The translations under genes were made by a program, and so were the position numbers. Of a DNA stretch of 64,000 nucleotides, positions 20,780 to 29,811 are shown piece after piece. Position 1 is the stretch's first letter; each line of letters opens with the position of its first letter. The DNA is from Gammaproteobacteria bacterium (GTDB taxonomy: Bacteria > Pseudomonadota > Gammaproteobacteria > Pseudomonadales > Pseudohongiellaceae). The stretch spans positions 1-64,000 of the forward strand of contig VYCF01000041.1 in NCBI GenBank assembly GCA_009844085.1, written 5' to 3'. Below the pieces are notes generated by a model that was not told the origin of the DNA, searched no databases, and worked only from the letters and a program-made list of their open reading frames with translations.

Positions 20780-21721
20780 CTAAAATGCCGCGTCGGCGAA
20801 AACGCGCCTGATTCTTTCCACATCGGCGGCGATCTGCCGCTGCAACTCATCCGTCGAGGCGAATTTTTCCTCCTCGCGAATCTTCTGCCGGAAAACGACT
20901 TCGATCGTCTTGCCGTAAAGCTGACCTTCGAAATCCAGCAGATGCGCTTCCAGCACGGGCTTGCCGGAATCGGTCACCGTCGGTCGGTAGCCTATGCTCA
21001 CCGCCGCCGGATATTCGCCGCGGGGAGTCTTCACCATGCAGGCGTAAATCCCATGCAATGGAATCCGCCGGTGCGTCAATTCGATATTGCAGGTGGGAAA
21101 ACCCAGTTTCGCGCCAAGTTGCTCGCCTCTGGCAACCGTGCCGCGAATCGAAAACGGGCGCCCCAGGAATTTTTCGGCCATGGCGAAATCGCCTTGCGCC
21201 AGTTTCTGCCGCACCAGGGTGCTGCTGACGCGCATGCCTTCGACTTCCCGCGTCAGTGTTCGATGGACACTGAAGTCGCATTCCCCGCCCTTGCGCTCAA
21301 GCAGGGCGAAATCGCCAGTCCGCCGATGACCGAAGCGAAAGTCTTCTCCCGCTATCAGCGCCGCCACGCCCAGGCCTTCGACGAGAATGCCGCGGATGTA
21401 GTCTTCCGCCGACATGCGGCTCATCTCCGCATCGAAGCGCAACACGAAACAGAAATCGACGCCGTATTCTTCCAGCAGCCGCAGTTTTTCCTGCTTGTCC
21501 ATCAATCGCGCCGGACAGTCCCCTCCGGACCCGGCGAAGAACTCTTCCGGATGCGGCTCGATCACGATCGCGAGCGCCGGCAAATCCTTTTCCCGCGCCT
21601 GCCCCTTCAATTGATCGAGTATGAGCTGGTGGCCGAGATGTACTCCGTCGAATTTCCCGATCGTGGCCACGCATCGGCCGTGCTTTCGGGAGAAACCGCT
21701 GGCGTCTTCGACAAGAATCAC
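20780..21721 (-). CDS. ribF: bifunctional riboflavin kinase / FAD synthetase
   Basis: 313 residues with a GTG start at 21721. This length equals that of E. coli RibF, and the N-terminus aligns ([31 protein letters not shown]). The N-terminal nucleotidyltransferase has [10 protein letters not shown] and ISSTxVR (here VSSTLVRQ). The C-terminal kinase has [10 protein letters not shown] and [11 protein letters not shown]. An in-frame ATG farther upstream (21859) lies inside hairpin repeat B and upstream of a TATAAT box, so it is unlikely to be used. The enzyme makes FMN and FAD. It heads the ribF-ileS-fkpB-ispH operon. Confidence 0.94.
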   Translation of the reverse strand: MILVEDASGFSRKHGRCVATIGKFDGVHLGHQLILDQLKGQAREKDLPALAIVIEPHPEEFFAGSGGDCPARLMDKQEKLRLLEEYGVDFCFVLRFDAEMSRMSAEDYIRGILVEGLGVAALIAGEDFRFGHRRTGDFALLERKGGECDFSVHRTLTREVEGMRVSSTLVRQKLAQGDFAMAEKFLGRPFSIRGTVARGEQLGAKLGFPTCNIELTHRRIPLHGIYACMVKTPRGEYPAAVSIGYRPTVTDSGKPVLEAHLLDFEGQLYGKTIEVVFRQKIREEEKFASTDELQRQIAADVERIRRVFADAAF

Positions 21722-21752
21722 GGCGCGAGCCCCGCCTGCGCAAAAGGCGGGG

Positions 21753-21758
21753 ATTATA
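21753..21758 (-). promoter_or_regulatory. -10 box of the ribF operon promoter
   Basis: On the minus strand a perfect TATAAT lies 31 bp upstream of the proposed GTG start, giving a leader of about 24 nt. The -35 region would fall at about 21776-21781, right against the end of hairpin repeat B, and is a poor match to consensus. GC-rich GGGG/CCCC blocks flank the box and could form a small hairpin in the leader. Confidence 0.6.
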
Positions 21759-21777
21759 CCCCACGTAACTGGGGTTC

Positions 21778-21908
21778 GTGGCTTCGATCCGTCGCCGACG
21801 GCTGGCGCGAGGTTTAGCGGACGCTGTGAATACGTCCCTGTACGCTTCGGCCCCGACATCCATGTCGGGGACGCCCGCTAAACCTCGCGCCAGCCGCCGG
21901 CGACTCAC
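21778..21908 (+). repeat. hairpin repeat, copy B
   Basis: Second member of the hairpin family. Arm 21791-21820 pairs with 21875-21904 over 30 bp with one mismatch. The 54-nt loop 21821-21874 contains its own perfect hairpin, CCCCGACA / TGTCGGGG (21851-21858 and 21863-21870). Loop and flanks align with copies A and C, but the arms have a different sequence (GGCTGGCGCGAGGTTTAGCGG). It fills the gap between the ribF promoter and the 3' end of the small membrane protein gene. Confidence 0.88.
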
Positions 21909-21923
21909 ATTGTGCGGAACCGA

Positions 21924-22145
21924 CTAGTCTTTTTTGTTTCGCAGTCCGGCGAGGCCGCGGCGGATCAGGTAACGGGCGATGGCGAGCAGAATGGCTATCA
22001 GCACGATTTGTCCTATAAGCAGATGTACGACGGAGATCGTGTCGTTCATGCTCACCATCATGACCATGCTGCCAATGGTTATCGCCGCCAGCGCGGTCAG
22101 CGCCAGGGCGCCGAGGATTTGCAGCAAGGCGAGAAGTTTCTTCAT
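21924..22145 (-). CDS. small two-helix membrane protein
   Basis: I do not recognise this 73-residue protein. It starts MKKLLALLQILGALALTALAAITIGS, a hydrophobic helix. A short polar loop (MNDTISVVH) follows, then a second helix (LLIGQIVLIAILLAIARYLI) and a basic tail RRGLAGLRNKKD, probably cytoplasmic. Its ATG overlaps the stop of the OlsF-type gene (ATGA at 22142-22145), so it is translationally coupled to it and may be a partner or stabiliser of the lipid-modifying enzyme. It is the last gene of the cluster, ending just before repeat B. Confidence 0.6.
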   Translation of the reverse strand: MKKLLALLQILGALALTALAAITIGSMVMMVSMNDTISVVHLLIGQIVLIAILLAIARYLIRRGLAGLRNKKD

Positions 22146-23896
22146 CCGACCGAAGCGAGATCAGCCAGTTTGTGGCGGGAATAGAATTCGCGGGCCCCGT
22201 CGGCGCCCATGAAACGCGTGACCGTCTTCGGATCGGTCTTGCGCACGTCGACGATGATCAGGCCCTCGAGCGAATTGTTGAAATCCGAATGGATATTGAA
22301 GCAGACCATGCGGCCCTTGAGCGACAGGTAATGACGCAAGAGGACGGGCACCGCCTTCCCCGGGTCGCAACGGCCGATGAGCTTGCCGAGCATCTTGATG
22401 TTGACCAGTTCCTTGAGCATGTCCTCGGACCATACGCGGTGCGCGATCTTGTGCGGGGTCAGAGGCTTGACCAGGGGCACGAATTCGCTGGCCTTGAAAT
22501 TGGTGAGCAGGGCATCGGCGATCAGCGCCCGGGCGAGGTCGCTGTATTCGCGCGAGATGCTCACCGAACCGAAAAGAGTGTGATATCGCGGGCGGTCCAC
22601 CAGCACCCGGCCGATGCCGCGCCAGAGCAGGGTGAGAGAATCCGGGCGCCGCTGATAATCGGGATGGATGAACGAACGGCCCATTTCTATCGCCGAGCCG
22701 AGCCGCTTGATGAAGGCCTTGTCGTAACGGTAGAGGGAACGGCTGTAGAGCCCTTTCACGCCATGCTCGCTGACGATTTCGTCGACGAGGCCGACCCGGT
22801 AGGCGCCGGCGATCCTGTCGTTCTTCTTGTCCCAGAGAAAGAGATGCAGGTAATGCGGGTCGAACTGGTCCGAATCGCGGGTCAGGCCGGTGCCTTCGCC
22901 GACCGCGCGAAAAGTGATTTCCCGCGCCACGGCGATCAGTTCCATGACGATGCCCAGGCGGTCGTAAGGCGCGCAATAGACATCGAAATCTTCGTGTTCG
23001 ATCAGGCGGAACTCTTTGAGTCCGGCCAGGGATGAGGCCAATTCCTCGCCAGTTGCGACCTGACAGACATCTTCCACATGCCGCTCGAATTTCGCCGGCT
23101 CCGGCTCGGGACGCATCGCCAGCGCTTCGGTGCTTACGCGCAGATACTCGGTAACCGCCCCTGGCTTTATCAGCAGGCGCAATTCCTGGGCAAGCACCGG
23201 CCTGCCGAGGGTTAGTTCCAGCGTGAAGCCTTTCTTGTTCGCCAGTTGCCTGGGCAGCAGCACGGTGCGCAGGCGCGGATGGATGAGGCCGGCCAGATAG
23301 AAATACGCGCTGTTGTATCCGTTTATGTGCACCGGTACGCAGGCGCATTCGTAACGCTTGATCAATTGCCCCGCCAGCCGGTTCCATTTGCGGTCCTGGA
23401 TGCGGCGTTCGCGCAATTCGATCGCCGATACCATCCCCGCCGGGAAAAGCAGCACCGCCCCGCCGCCGCGCAAGTGCTTGTGTACTTGCTTGACGCCCTT
23501 GACGTTGCCGCCGGCTGCATCGGACGACAATACGTCGACGCCGATGAAGAGCGGCGCCAGTTCAGGTATGCGCCGCAGCAGTTCATTCGTCAGCACCTGC
23601 AGATCGGGCCGGATCCTGAGCAAAATCCTGGCCAGGGCGATGCCTTCCAGACCGCCCAACGGGTGATTGGCTACGATCAGCAGCGGGCCTTCGCGAGGAA
23701 TCTGCTCCAGGTGATGTTCGTTGTTGATCTTGAGGCTGACGCCGAGCGAATCGAGCGAAAATTGCAGAAAATCTTCCGGATTCAGTCCATGGGGCCGGAT
23801 GTCGTAAATGTCCCCCAACTGGCCCAGGCCCAGCAGCTTCTCGGCAAGCGCGGCCAACGCCCGTGGTTTGAAATTCAGGCGGCAGGGATTAGTCAT
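22142..23896 (-). CDS. olsF: OlsF-type two-domain acyltransferase (aminolipid synthesis)
   Basis: 584 residues with two acyltransferase domains. The N-terminal PlsC-like domain (about residues 50-260) has ANHPLGGLEG and FPAGMVSA. The C-terminal GNAT/OlsB-like domain (about 300-560) has FDVYCAPYDRLGIVMELI, EIGRSFIHPDYQRR-like segments (here EMGRSFIHPDYQRRP) and FGSVSISREYS. Known OlsF proteins make ornithine lipids: the C-terminal half N-acylates ornithine and the N-terminal half O-acylates the product. ATG 23896 overlaps the end of the ATP-grasp gene by 8 bp. The OlsF name rests on domain order and length. A hemolysin-like acyltransferase of other specificity cannot be excluded. Confidence 0.75.
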   Translation of the reverse strand: MTNPCRLNFKPRALAALAEKLLGLGQLGDIYDIRPHGLNPEDFLQFSLDSLGVSLKINNEHHLEQIPREGPLLIVANHPLGGLEGIALARILLRIRPDLQVLTNELLRRIPELAPLFIGVDVLSSDAAGGNVKGVKQVHKHLRGGGAVLLFPAGMVSAIELRERRIQDRKWNRLAGQLIKRYECACVPVHINGYNSAYFYLAGLIHPRLRTVLLPRQLANKKGFTLELTLGRPVLAQELRLLIKPGAVTEYLRVSTEALAMRPEPEPAKFERHVEDVCQVATGEELASSLAGLKEFRLIEHEDFDVYCAPYDRLGIVMELIAVAREITFRAVGEGTGLTRDSDQFDPHYLHLFLWDKKNDRIAGAYRVGLVDEIVSEHGVKGLYSRSLYRYDKAFIKRLGSAIEMGRSFIHPDYQRRPDSLTLLWRGIGRVLVDRPRYHTLFGSVSISREYSDLARALIADALLTNFKASEFVPLVKPLTPHKIAHRVWSEDMLKELVNIKMLGKLIGRCDPGKAVPVLLRHYLSLKGRMVCFNIHSDFNNSLEGLIIVDVRKTDPKTVTRFMGADGAREFYSRHKLADLASVG

Positions 23897-25022
23897 TGGC
23901 GGGATACCGCTTAACCAGTTGCAACTCGTGGCGCCACGCTTTATAGAGCGGCCATAAGCCAGGCGGTTTGCAGCCGCGTTTCTTGTGCGCTGCTCCAAGT
24001 TTAAATAGCGTTCGATATTGCTGCAATAGCGTTTTTACGGCGTCGAAAAATCCGGTGCGGCGATCCCAGATATGGATCGATTCGGAACTTGCGCCGTTGA
24101 TTTCGACGATCTGCAGCTCACGGCCCGCCTGCAGGCTTTGGACATCGCGGAACTTGATATCGAGCCTGCCGTAATAGAAGCCCGGCAAATCGTCGAAAAT
24201 CCGGTCCAGCGCCCTGGTCAACTCCGTGGTGACGAGATGGCCGCCGTTGCGGAAAACCGCGCCGCGGCAATGGCTCGCCGAAAATACGAGTCGCCAGGGA
24301 TTGCCGGCGGGAATCACCTTATGCCAATGTTCGGCGTTGCGTTCTTCGTAAAGATGCGGCACGCCGCCCGCGCGCGGATCGGCGGCAACGAGTTCGGCCA
24401 GGGTATGCACGCCGTCGCCGACGACATAGGGCGTATATTTCAGCGTCAATGAAGTGATCCGGCCCCGCTCGCTCACCGGGTCGCGCACGTAGAACACCCC
24501 GGCTTCCGCCTCGAAGTCGCTCAATCGCTGCAGCATCAGCGAACCGCCGGCCGGGAATCCTTCCAGGCAGGATTCGAGCGCGGCGCCGTCGCGCAACAAC
24601 TTGACGCCGGCGCCGCGGCAGCCGATATCGGGCTTGCCGACCACGGGATACGACAATCCGGCAGCGGCCATGGCGGATTCCGCGCGTTCGCGTTGAACGG
24701 ACGGCGATTCGCCGCTGGATTCGAACACGACCCACGGCAGGATCGAACGGTTTGCCGATTCCCCGGCAAGTTTCAGAATTGCGGATTTCGGTACGCCGAC
24801 CATGCCCGACAGGGGCACAGCCGGATTCGCGATCAGCGGCAGGCTGATGCTGCGGTGGCGCAGGGCCAGCAGCAGCCAGAGCGCCGCCACCGGGATATAC
24901 ATCAGCCAGGAAGGCCAGAATTCGAAAAAGGAATAGGCGCGGCCACCGAGATCAAGCGCCGGCATTCCTTGCGGCACATGGGCGGCTTCTTCGGCAGTGG
25001 ACTGTTTCGTACCCCTTGCCAC
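23889..25022 (-). CDS. membrane-anchored ATP-grasp family protein
   Basis: 377 residues from a GTG start 3 bp after the transporter gene; an ATG at 24965 would give 358. A hydrophobic segment near the N-terminus (FFEFWPSWLMYIPVAALWLLLAL) suggests membrane attachment. The rest looks like an ATP-grasp ligase: YPVVGKPDIGCRGAGV (ATP-binding Lys), GGSLMLQRLSDFEAEAGVFY, KYTPYVVGDGVHTL, and YGRLDIKFRD...LQIVEINGASSES with the metal-binding Asp/Glu/Asn. ATP-grasp enzymes join a carboxylate to an amine. The substrate is unknown. Tight coupling to the OlsF-type gene (8-bp overlap) suggests a lipid or an amino-acid headgroup as substrate. Confidence 0.7.
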   Translation of the reverse strand: MARGTKQSTAEEAAHVPQGMPALDLGGRAYSFFEFWPSWLMYIPVAALWLLLALRHRSISLPLIANPAVPLSGMVGVPKSAILKLAGESANRSILPWVVFESSGESPSVQRERAESAMAAAGLSYPVVGKPDIGCRGAGVKLLRDGAALESCLEGFPAGGSLMLQRLSDFEAEAGVFYVRDPVSERGRITSLTLKYTPYVVGDGVHTLAELVAADPRAGGVPHLYEERNAEHWHKVIPAGNPWRLVFSASHCRGAVFRNGGHLVTTELTRALDRIFDDLPGFYYGRLDIKFRDVQSLQAGRELQIVEINGASSESIHIWDRRTGFFDAVKTLLQQYRTLFKLGAAHKKRGCKPPGLWPLYKAWRHELQLVKRYPAND

Positions 25023-25025
25023 CGC

Positions 25026-26558
25026 TCAATCCACGCCGTGAATCGCGCCGCGCAAGTATTCCACGGCGTCGGTGACGGAGCGGCCTTCGACGTCGACGAT
25101 GCGATTGGCCTCGCGCATGATTTCGTCGGGGATGCGGCCCGCGAGATCGGCCAGGGCGGCGATGAATTCGGGGTTTTGCGCCGCCTCCCCCGAAGTCAGC
25201 AGAAAACCGTCGTACGGCAGCATGGCGTTGCGGGGATCTTCGAGCACGAGCAAGTCGAAATGGGCGATTCTGCCGTCGCTGGTATAGGCGGTGATGAGAT
25301 CCACCTGGCGTTCGTCGACGGCCGTGTACATCAAGGTCGTGTCGAAAGTGAGCTTCCGGGCGAAATCGATGCCATAGGTATCGCGCACCGAGATCCATTC
25401 GGGGCGGCCGAAGAACTCGAGGTCACCACCGGCCGTGAGTTGCCTGGCAACGGGTATCAGGTCTTCGATCGAGTTCACGCCGAGTTCGGCCGCCCGATCC
25501 TTGCGCATGGCGAGGGCGTACAGGTTCTGGAATCCGAATTCGCCGATCACGTTCATGCCGCCGGTGGTTTCGACGAAGTCGACGACTTCCGCCAGCACTT
25601 CGGCCCGGCCCGGATTGTCGTTCCGGTTCATTATATTCGCCCAGACCGTACCGCTATATTCGAGATAGGCGTCGACGGTGTTGTTGGCCGTAGCCTCGTA
25701 GATCACCTGGGTCCCGAGGCCGAGGCGCTGGTCGACGCGAAAGCCCGCATCGATGAGTTCCCGGGCCAACAGGCCGGCGATGATATGCTGTTCGGTGAAT
25801 CCCTTGCCGCCGACCACGAAATCCGCTTCGGGTTCGGGCAGCAGGCTCCAGGCGGATACGCCCGCGCCGAGCAGGACCGCGCCGGCAACGGCGGCGAACA
25901 CCCGGCGATAGCGGCCGGCGACCTCCTCGTTGTTGCGATTTTCCACAAGCCACTGGATGCTGCCGATCATGGCGTCGAGAATCACCGCCATGACCGCGGC
26001 GGCGATGCTGCCTACGGTGACAGCGACCAGGTTGCGCGTCTGCAGGCCGGTGAATATGTAGTTGCCGAGACTGGTAGCGCCGACCAAAGTGGAAAGCGTT
26101 GCCAGCCCGACCGTCCAGACGGCGGCGGTGCGGATGCCCGCGATGATCACCGGCAGGGCCAGCGGCAACCGTACGCGCGTGAGAATCTGGGTGCGCGACA
26201 TGCCGATGCCGCGGGCGGCTTCGACCACGTCGTCGGCGACGTTTTCCAGTCCGGTGACGGTATTGCGCACAATCGGCAGCATGCTGTAGAGCAAGAGGGC
26301 GACAAGCGCCGGCAGCAGGCCGATGCGGCCGCCGAGGGCGGCCACGGTCAAGGCGAGAATGGCTACGCTCGGAATTGTCTGCAAGACGCTGACCGAAATA
26401 AGCAAGGGGCGTTTCAGTGCGGGCTGCCGGTTGGCGAGAACGCCCAGCGGCACGCTGACGGCGATGCCGAGACTCAGGGCGATCAGGGTCAGCAGCAGAT
26501 GCCCTTCGAGATACTCGGGCAATAGCAGCAACTGTTCGCGCAGATTGTCGCTGATCAT
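25026..26558 (-). CDS. osmoprotectant ABC transporter, fused permease and substrate-binding protein
   Basis: 510 residues. The first half is a ProW/OpuCB-like permease with several membrane segments and the EAA-type loop (DVVEAARGIGMSRTQILTRVRLPLALP). The second half, from about residue 225, is an OpuAC-like binding domain (DFVVGGKGFTEQHIIAGLLARELID, then VDAYLEYSGTVW) for betaine, choline or related quaternary amines. Permease-binding fusions of this kind are known in the OpuB/OpuC group. Its ATG overlaps the stop of the ATPase gene (ATGA). It imports compatible solutes under osmotic stress. The substrate cannot be specified. Confidence 0.85.
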   Translation of the reverse strand: MISDNLREQLLLLPEYLEGHLLLTLIALSLGIAVSVPLGVLANRQPALKRPLLISVSVLQTIPSVAILALTVAALGGRIGLLPALVALLLYSMLPIVRNTVTGLENVADDVVEAARGIGMSRTQILTRVRLPLALPVIIAGIRTAAVWTVGLATLSTLVGATSLGNYIFTGLQTRNLVAVTVGSIAAAVMAVILDAMIGSIQWLVENRNNEEVAGRYRRVFAAVAGAVLLGAGVSAWSLLPEPEADFVVGGKGFTEQHIIAGLLARELIDAGFRVDQRLGLGTQVIYEATANNTVDAYLEYSGTVWANIMNRNDNPGRAEVLAEVVDFVETTGGMNVIGEFGFQNLYALAMRKDRAAELGVNSIEDLIPVARQLTAGGDLEFFGRPEWISVRDTYGIDFARKLTFDTTLMYTAVDERQVDLITAYTSDGRIAHFDLLVLEDPRNAMLPYDGFLLTSGEAAQNPEFIAALADLAGRIPDEIMREANRIVDVEGRSVTDAVEYLRGAIHGVD

Positions 26559-27334
26559 GGCCGGGCGCTCTCATCCCGGATCAGGCGGTCGAGCCGGACC
26601 GCCTCCTGGCGGGGCATTTCCACCATTTCGCTGACGTAACCGTGTTCGGGCTCCATGAGCAGTTCGTGGGGCGTGCCGACCTGCAGCACCTCGCCTTCCT
26701 TCATGACCGCGATGCGGTCCGCGAGCAGCAGGGCTTCCATCATGTCGTGGGTGACCAGGATAACGGTCAGGTCGAGCTTGCGCTGGATCGCCCTGAATTC
26801 GTCCCGTAATTGCCCCCTGGTGACCGGATCGAGGGCGCCGAAAGGTTCGTCCATGAGGACGACTTCAGGGGATGCCGCCAGCGCCCGGGCAACGCCGACC
26901 CGTTGCTGCTGGCCGCCGGACAGTTGCATCGGATTGCGCTCGCCGTATTCCTCCGCCGGCAGGCCGACGAGTTCGAGCGCCTCGCGGCAGCGGCGATCGG
27001 TCTCTTCCCGGGTCCATTGCAGGAGCCGCGGCACGGCCGCGACGTTTTCCATGACGGTGTAATGGGGAAAGAGACCGATGCCCTGGAAGACATAACCGAT
27101 ATTGCGTCGCAGCGCCTGGGGATTGCGGTCCATGACGTCGCGGCCGCCGACGAAGACCTCCCCGGCGTCAGCTTCCTCGAGCCGGTTGATCATCTTCAGC
27201 GTGGTGGTCTTGCCGCAGCCGGACTCGCCGATGAGACCCAGCAGTTCGCCTTTTTCGATCTTGAGACTTACGCCGGCGACCGCAAGCGTCGCGCCGTTAT
27301 CGTAGCTTTTGCTGACGTTCCGTAGCTCGATCAT
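26555..27334 (-). CDS. osmoprotectant ABC transporter ATP-binding protein
   Basis: An ABC ATPase of 259 residues from ATG 27334. Walker A is GLIGESGCGKTTTLKMIN, the Q-loop lies in NIGYVFQGIGLFP, the signature is LSGGQQQRVGVARAL, and Walker B is VVLMDEPFGALDP with switch His in LVTHDMMEALLL. The C-terminus lacks the CBS pair of OpuA/ProV ATPases, so any osmotic sensing must differ. It is the first gene of a cluster running through the permease, ATP-grasp, OlsF-type and small membrane genes. A TTG at 27355 is a possible longer start. Confidence 0.88.
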   Translation of the reverse strand: MIELRNVSKSYDNGATLAVAGVSLKIEKGELLGLIGESGCGKTTTLKMINRLEEADAGEVFVGGRDVMDRNPQALRRNIGYVFQGIGLFPHYTVMENVAAVPRLLQWTREETDRRCREALELVGLPAEEYGERNPMQLSGGQQQRVGVARALAASPEVVLMDEPFGALDPVTRGQLRDEFRAIQRKLDLTVILVTHDMMEALLLADRIAVMKEGEVLQVGTPHELLMEPEHGYVSEMVEMPRQEAVRLDRLIRDESARP

Positions 27335-27394
27335 ACGCACCGGAGCATACTTCAATTCCGTTTACTACGCTCGGTGGGAGAATTCTTGAACGGT

Positions 27395-27523
27395 GTGAGT
27401 CGCCGTCGGGTGGCGGGGGGTTCAGCGGGCGTGCGAGGCATGGATGCCGAGCCCGAAGCCTACGTGGATGTACTTGTGGCGTCCGCTGAACCCCCCGCCA
27501 CCCGACGGCGACGGATCGGAGTC
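27395..27523 (-). repeat. hairpin repeat, copy C
   Basis: Third member, in the opposite orientation to A and B. Arm 27399-27428 pairs with 27483-27512 over 30 bp without a mismatch. The 54-nt loop 27429-27482, read on the minus strand, matches the loops of A and B (GGCTTCGGGCTCGGCATCC). The left end is GTGAGTCGCC, as at the right ends of A and B. It lies between the start of the transporter operon and the stop codon of the DUF4252 gene, ending 1-2 bp before that stop. Confidence 0.9.
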
Positions 27524-27524
27524 C

Positions 27525-28103
27525 CTACCGGCGGTCTTCCTCTTCCATTTCCTCGTGGAATTCGGCCAGTTCTTCGATGTCGAAGCGGCGGCCGAGGGCG
27601 CTGATGTCTTCCATGCGGATGTTGCCGACGATATTGCCGAGCACCACTTCGCCGTCTTCGGAGACGACCATCAGTGCGATGCCGTAGACCTCGGCGTCGT
27701 CTTCGGAGAAGTTAAGAAAGATATCCACCTGGTCATCGTCGTCGCGCACCCGGACCACACGTTCCCAGCCGTCTTCTTCAAGGCCCGCCGAGAGTTCATT
27801 CATCGTCGTGGCCACTTCCGTCACGTCGCCGACTATGTCTTCATAGACGTGCAGGCGCACGTTGAGCAGTCGGGAAACGAAGCCCGCGGCTTCCACGTCC
27901 TCTTCGGGAATGGCCTCGGTTACCAGGCGGAGCAGCGGCTCGCGCAAGGTGACTTCCACCACCGGTTCCGCGTCCACCAGACCGCGCAGATCGGCAAAGT
28001 CCACATAGCCTGGATGATTTTCCGCGGCGGCGGCCCAATTGGCGAATACCGTCAGGGCGCAGGCCGCGATTACTTGCGGGGTTGTTTGCTTAGCTGTTTG
28101 CAT
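27525..28103 (-). CDS. DUF4252 family secreted protein
   Basis: 192 residues with a signal peptide (to about residue 27, ANWAAAAE). It carries the DUF4252 pattern YVDFADLRGLVDAEPVVEVTLREPLLRLV and a later GIALMVVSEDGEVVLGNIVGNI. The C-terminus is strongly acidic (EFHEEMEEEDRR). DUF4252 proteins have no established function but are often encoded with an ECF sigma factor and an anti-sigma factor, as here (33 bp after the anti-sigma gene). It is therefore probably part of an envelope-stress or signalling module. The stop codon is immediately next to repeat C. Confidence 0.8.
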   Translation of the reverse strand: MQTAKQTTPQVIAACALTVFANWAAAAENHPGYVDFADLRGLVDAEPVVEVTLREPLLRLVTEAIPEEDVEAAGFVSRLLNVRLHVYEDIVGDVTEVATTMNELSAGLEEDGWERVVRVRDDDDQVDIFLNFSEDDAEVYGIALMVVSEDGEVVLGNIVGNIRMEDISALGRRFDIEELAEFHEEMEEEDRR

Positions 28104-28136
28104 TGCTTCTCTCCTTGTCGAGTATCGTTGCCGGCG

Positions 28137-28715
28137 CTAGATCGGATCGTTGACGTCGGGGACGGCATCGCCCCCCCGGTCGACCGACAAGGCCGGCAGG
28201 CTGAGTACCGGCAGGACGGTCATCCTGTCGCCTAACCGGGTACGCATGGATTCGGAAATCTCGTTCATGGTCTGGATCGTGGTGTTCAGATCCTGAATCG
28301 CCATCACCAGGTCTTCTCTTGTGTATTGATCATCGGCGGCGATTTGCGGCTCCTCGGGAACCGGTGCGCTGACTTGCAGCCAGACCGCTACCGCCGCCAG
28401 CGTTGCGAATGCGGGAACCGCCAGTCGCAGCCATGGTTCTCCGGCAAGTGCCTGCAAACGCTCGCTCCAGCTTGCGGAAGGGCTTTCGACCTGCTCGTAC
28501 ACCCGCTCGATCAGATCCTGCGGCAGTTCCGGCCGGGGCATGTCCAGCATGACGTCGCGCAATGAGCGCGCCAGCAGAAACTCGCGCGCGCAATCCGGAC
28601 GGGAGCGGATGAGCTCCAGCGCCGCTTGCTGCTGTTTCGCATCGAGTTCGTTGTCGAGCAGAGCGTCCATCTGCAACTGGACGATTTCGAATTCCGTACT
28701 TGTGCTATTGCTCAT
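28137..28715 (-). CDS. putative membrane anti-sigma factor
   Basis: 192 residues. The N-terminal part (about 1-75) is a soluble, helical, zinc-finger-less anti-sigma-like domain (LQMDALLDNELDAKQQQAALEL, then CAREFLLARSLRDVML). A single membrane helix follows (LRLAVPAFATLAAVAVWLQV, about 95-115), then a periplasmic tail. The start is 6 bp after the ECF sigma gene. That order and topology are usual for a cognate anti-sigma factor that holds the sigma factor at the membrane. Sequence similarity alone is weak, so the call depends on context. Confidence 0.72.
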   Translation of the reverse strand: MSNSTSTEFEIVQLQMDALLDNELDAKQQQAALELIRSRPDCAREFLLARSLRDVMLDMPRPELPQDLIERVYEQVESPSASWSERLQALAGEPWLRLAVPAFATLAAVAVWLQVSAPVPEEPQIAADDQYTREDLVMAIQDLNTTIQTMNEISESMRTRLGDRMTVLPVLSLPALSVDRGGDAVPDVNDPI

Positions 28716-28721
28716 ACTTTT

Positions 28722-29790
<1,069 letters not shown>

Positions 29791-29811
29791 AAACTTGCGG
29801 GAAAACAAATC

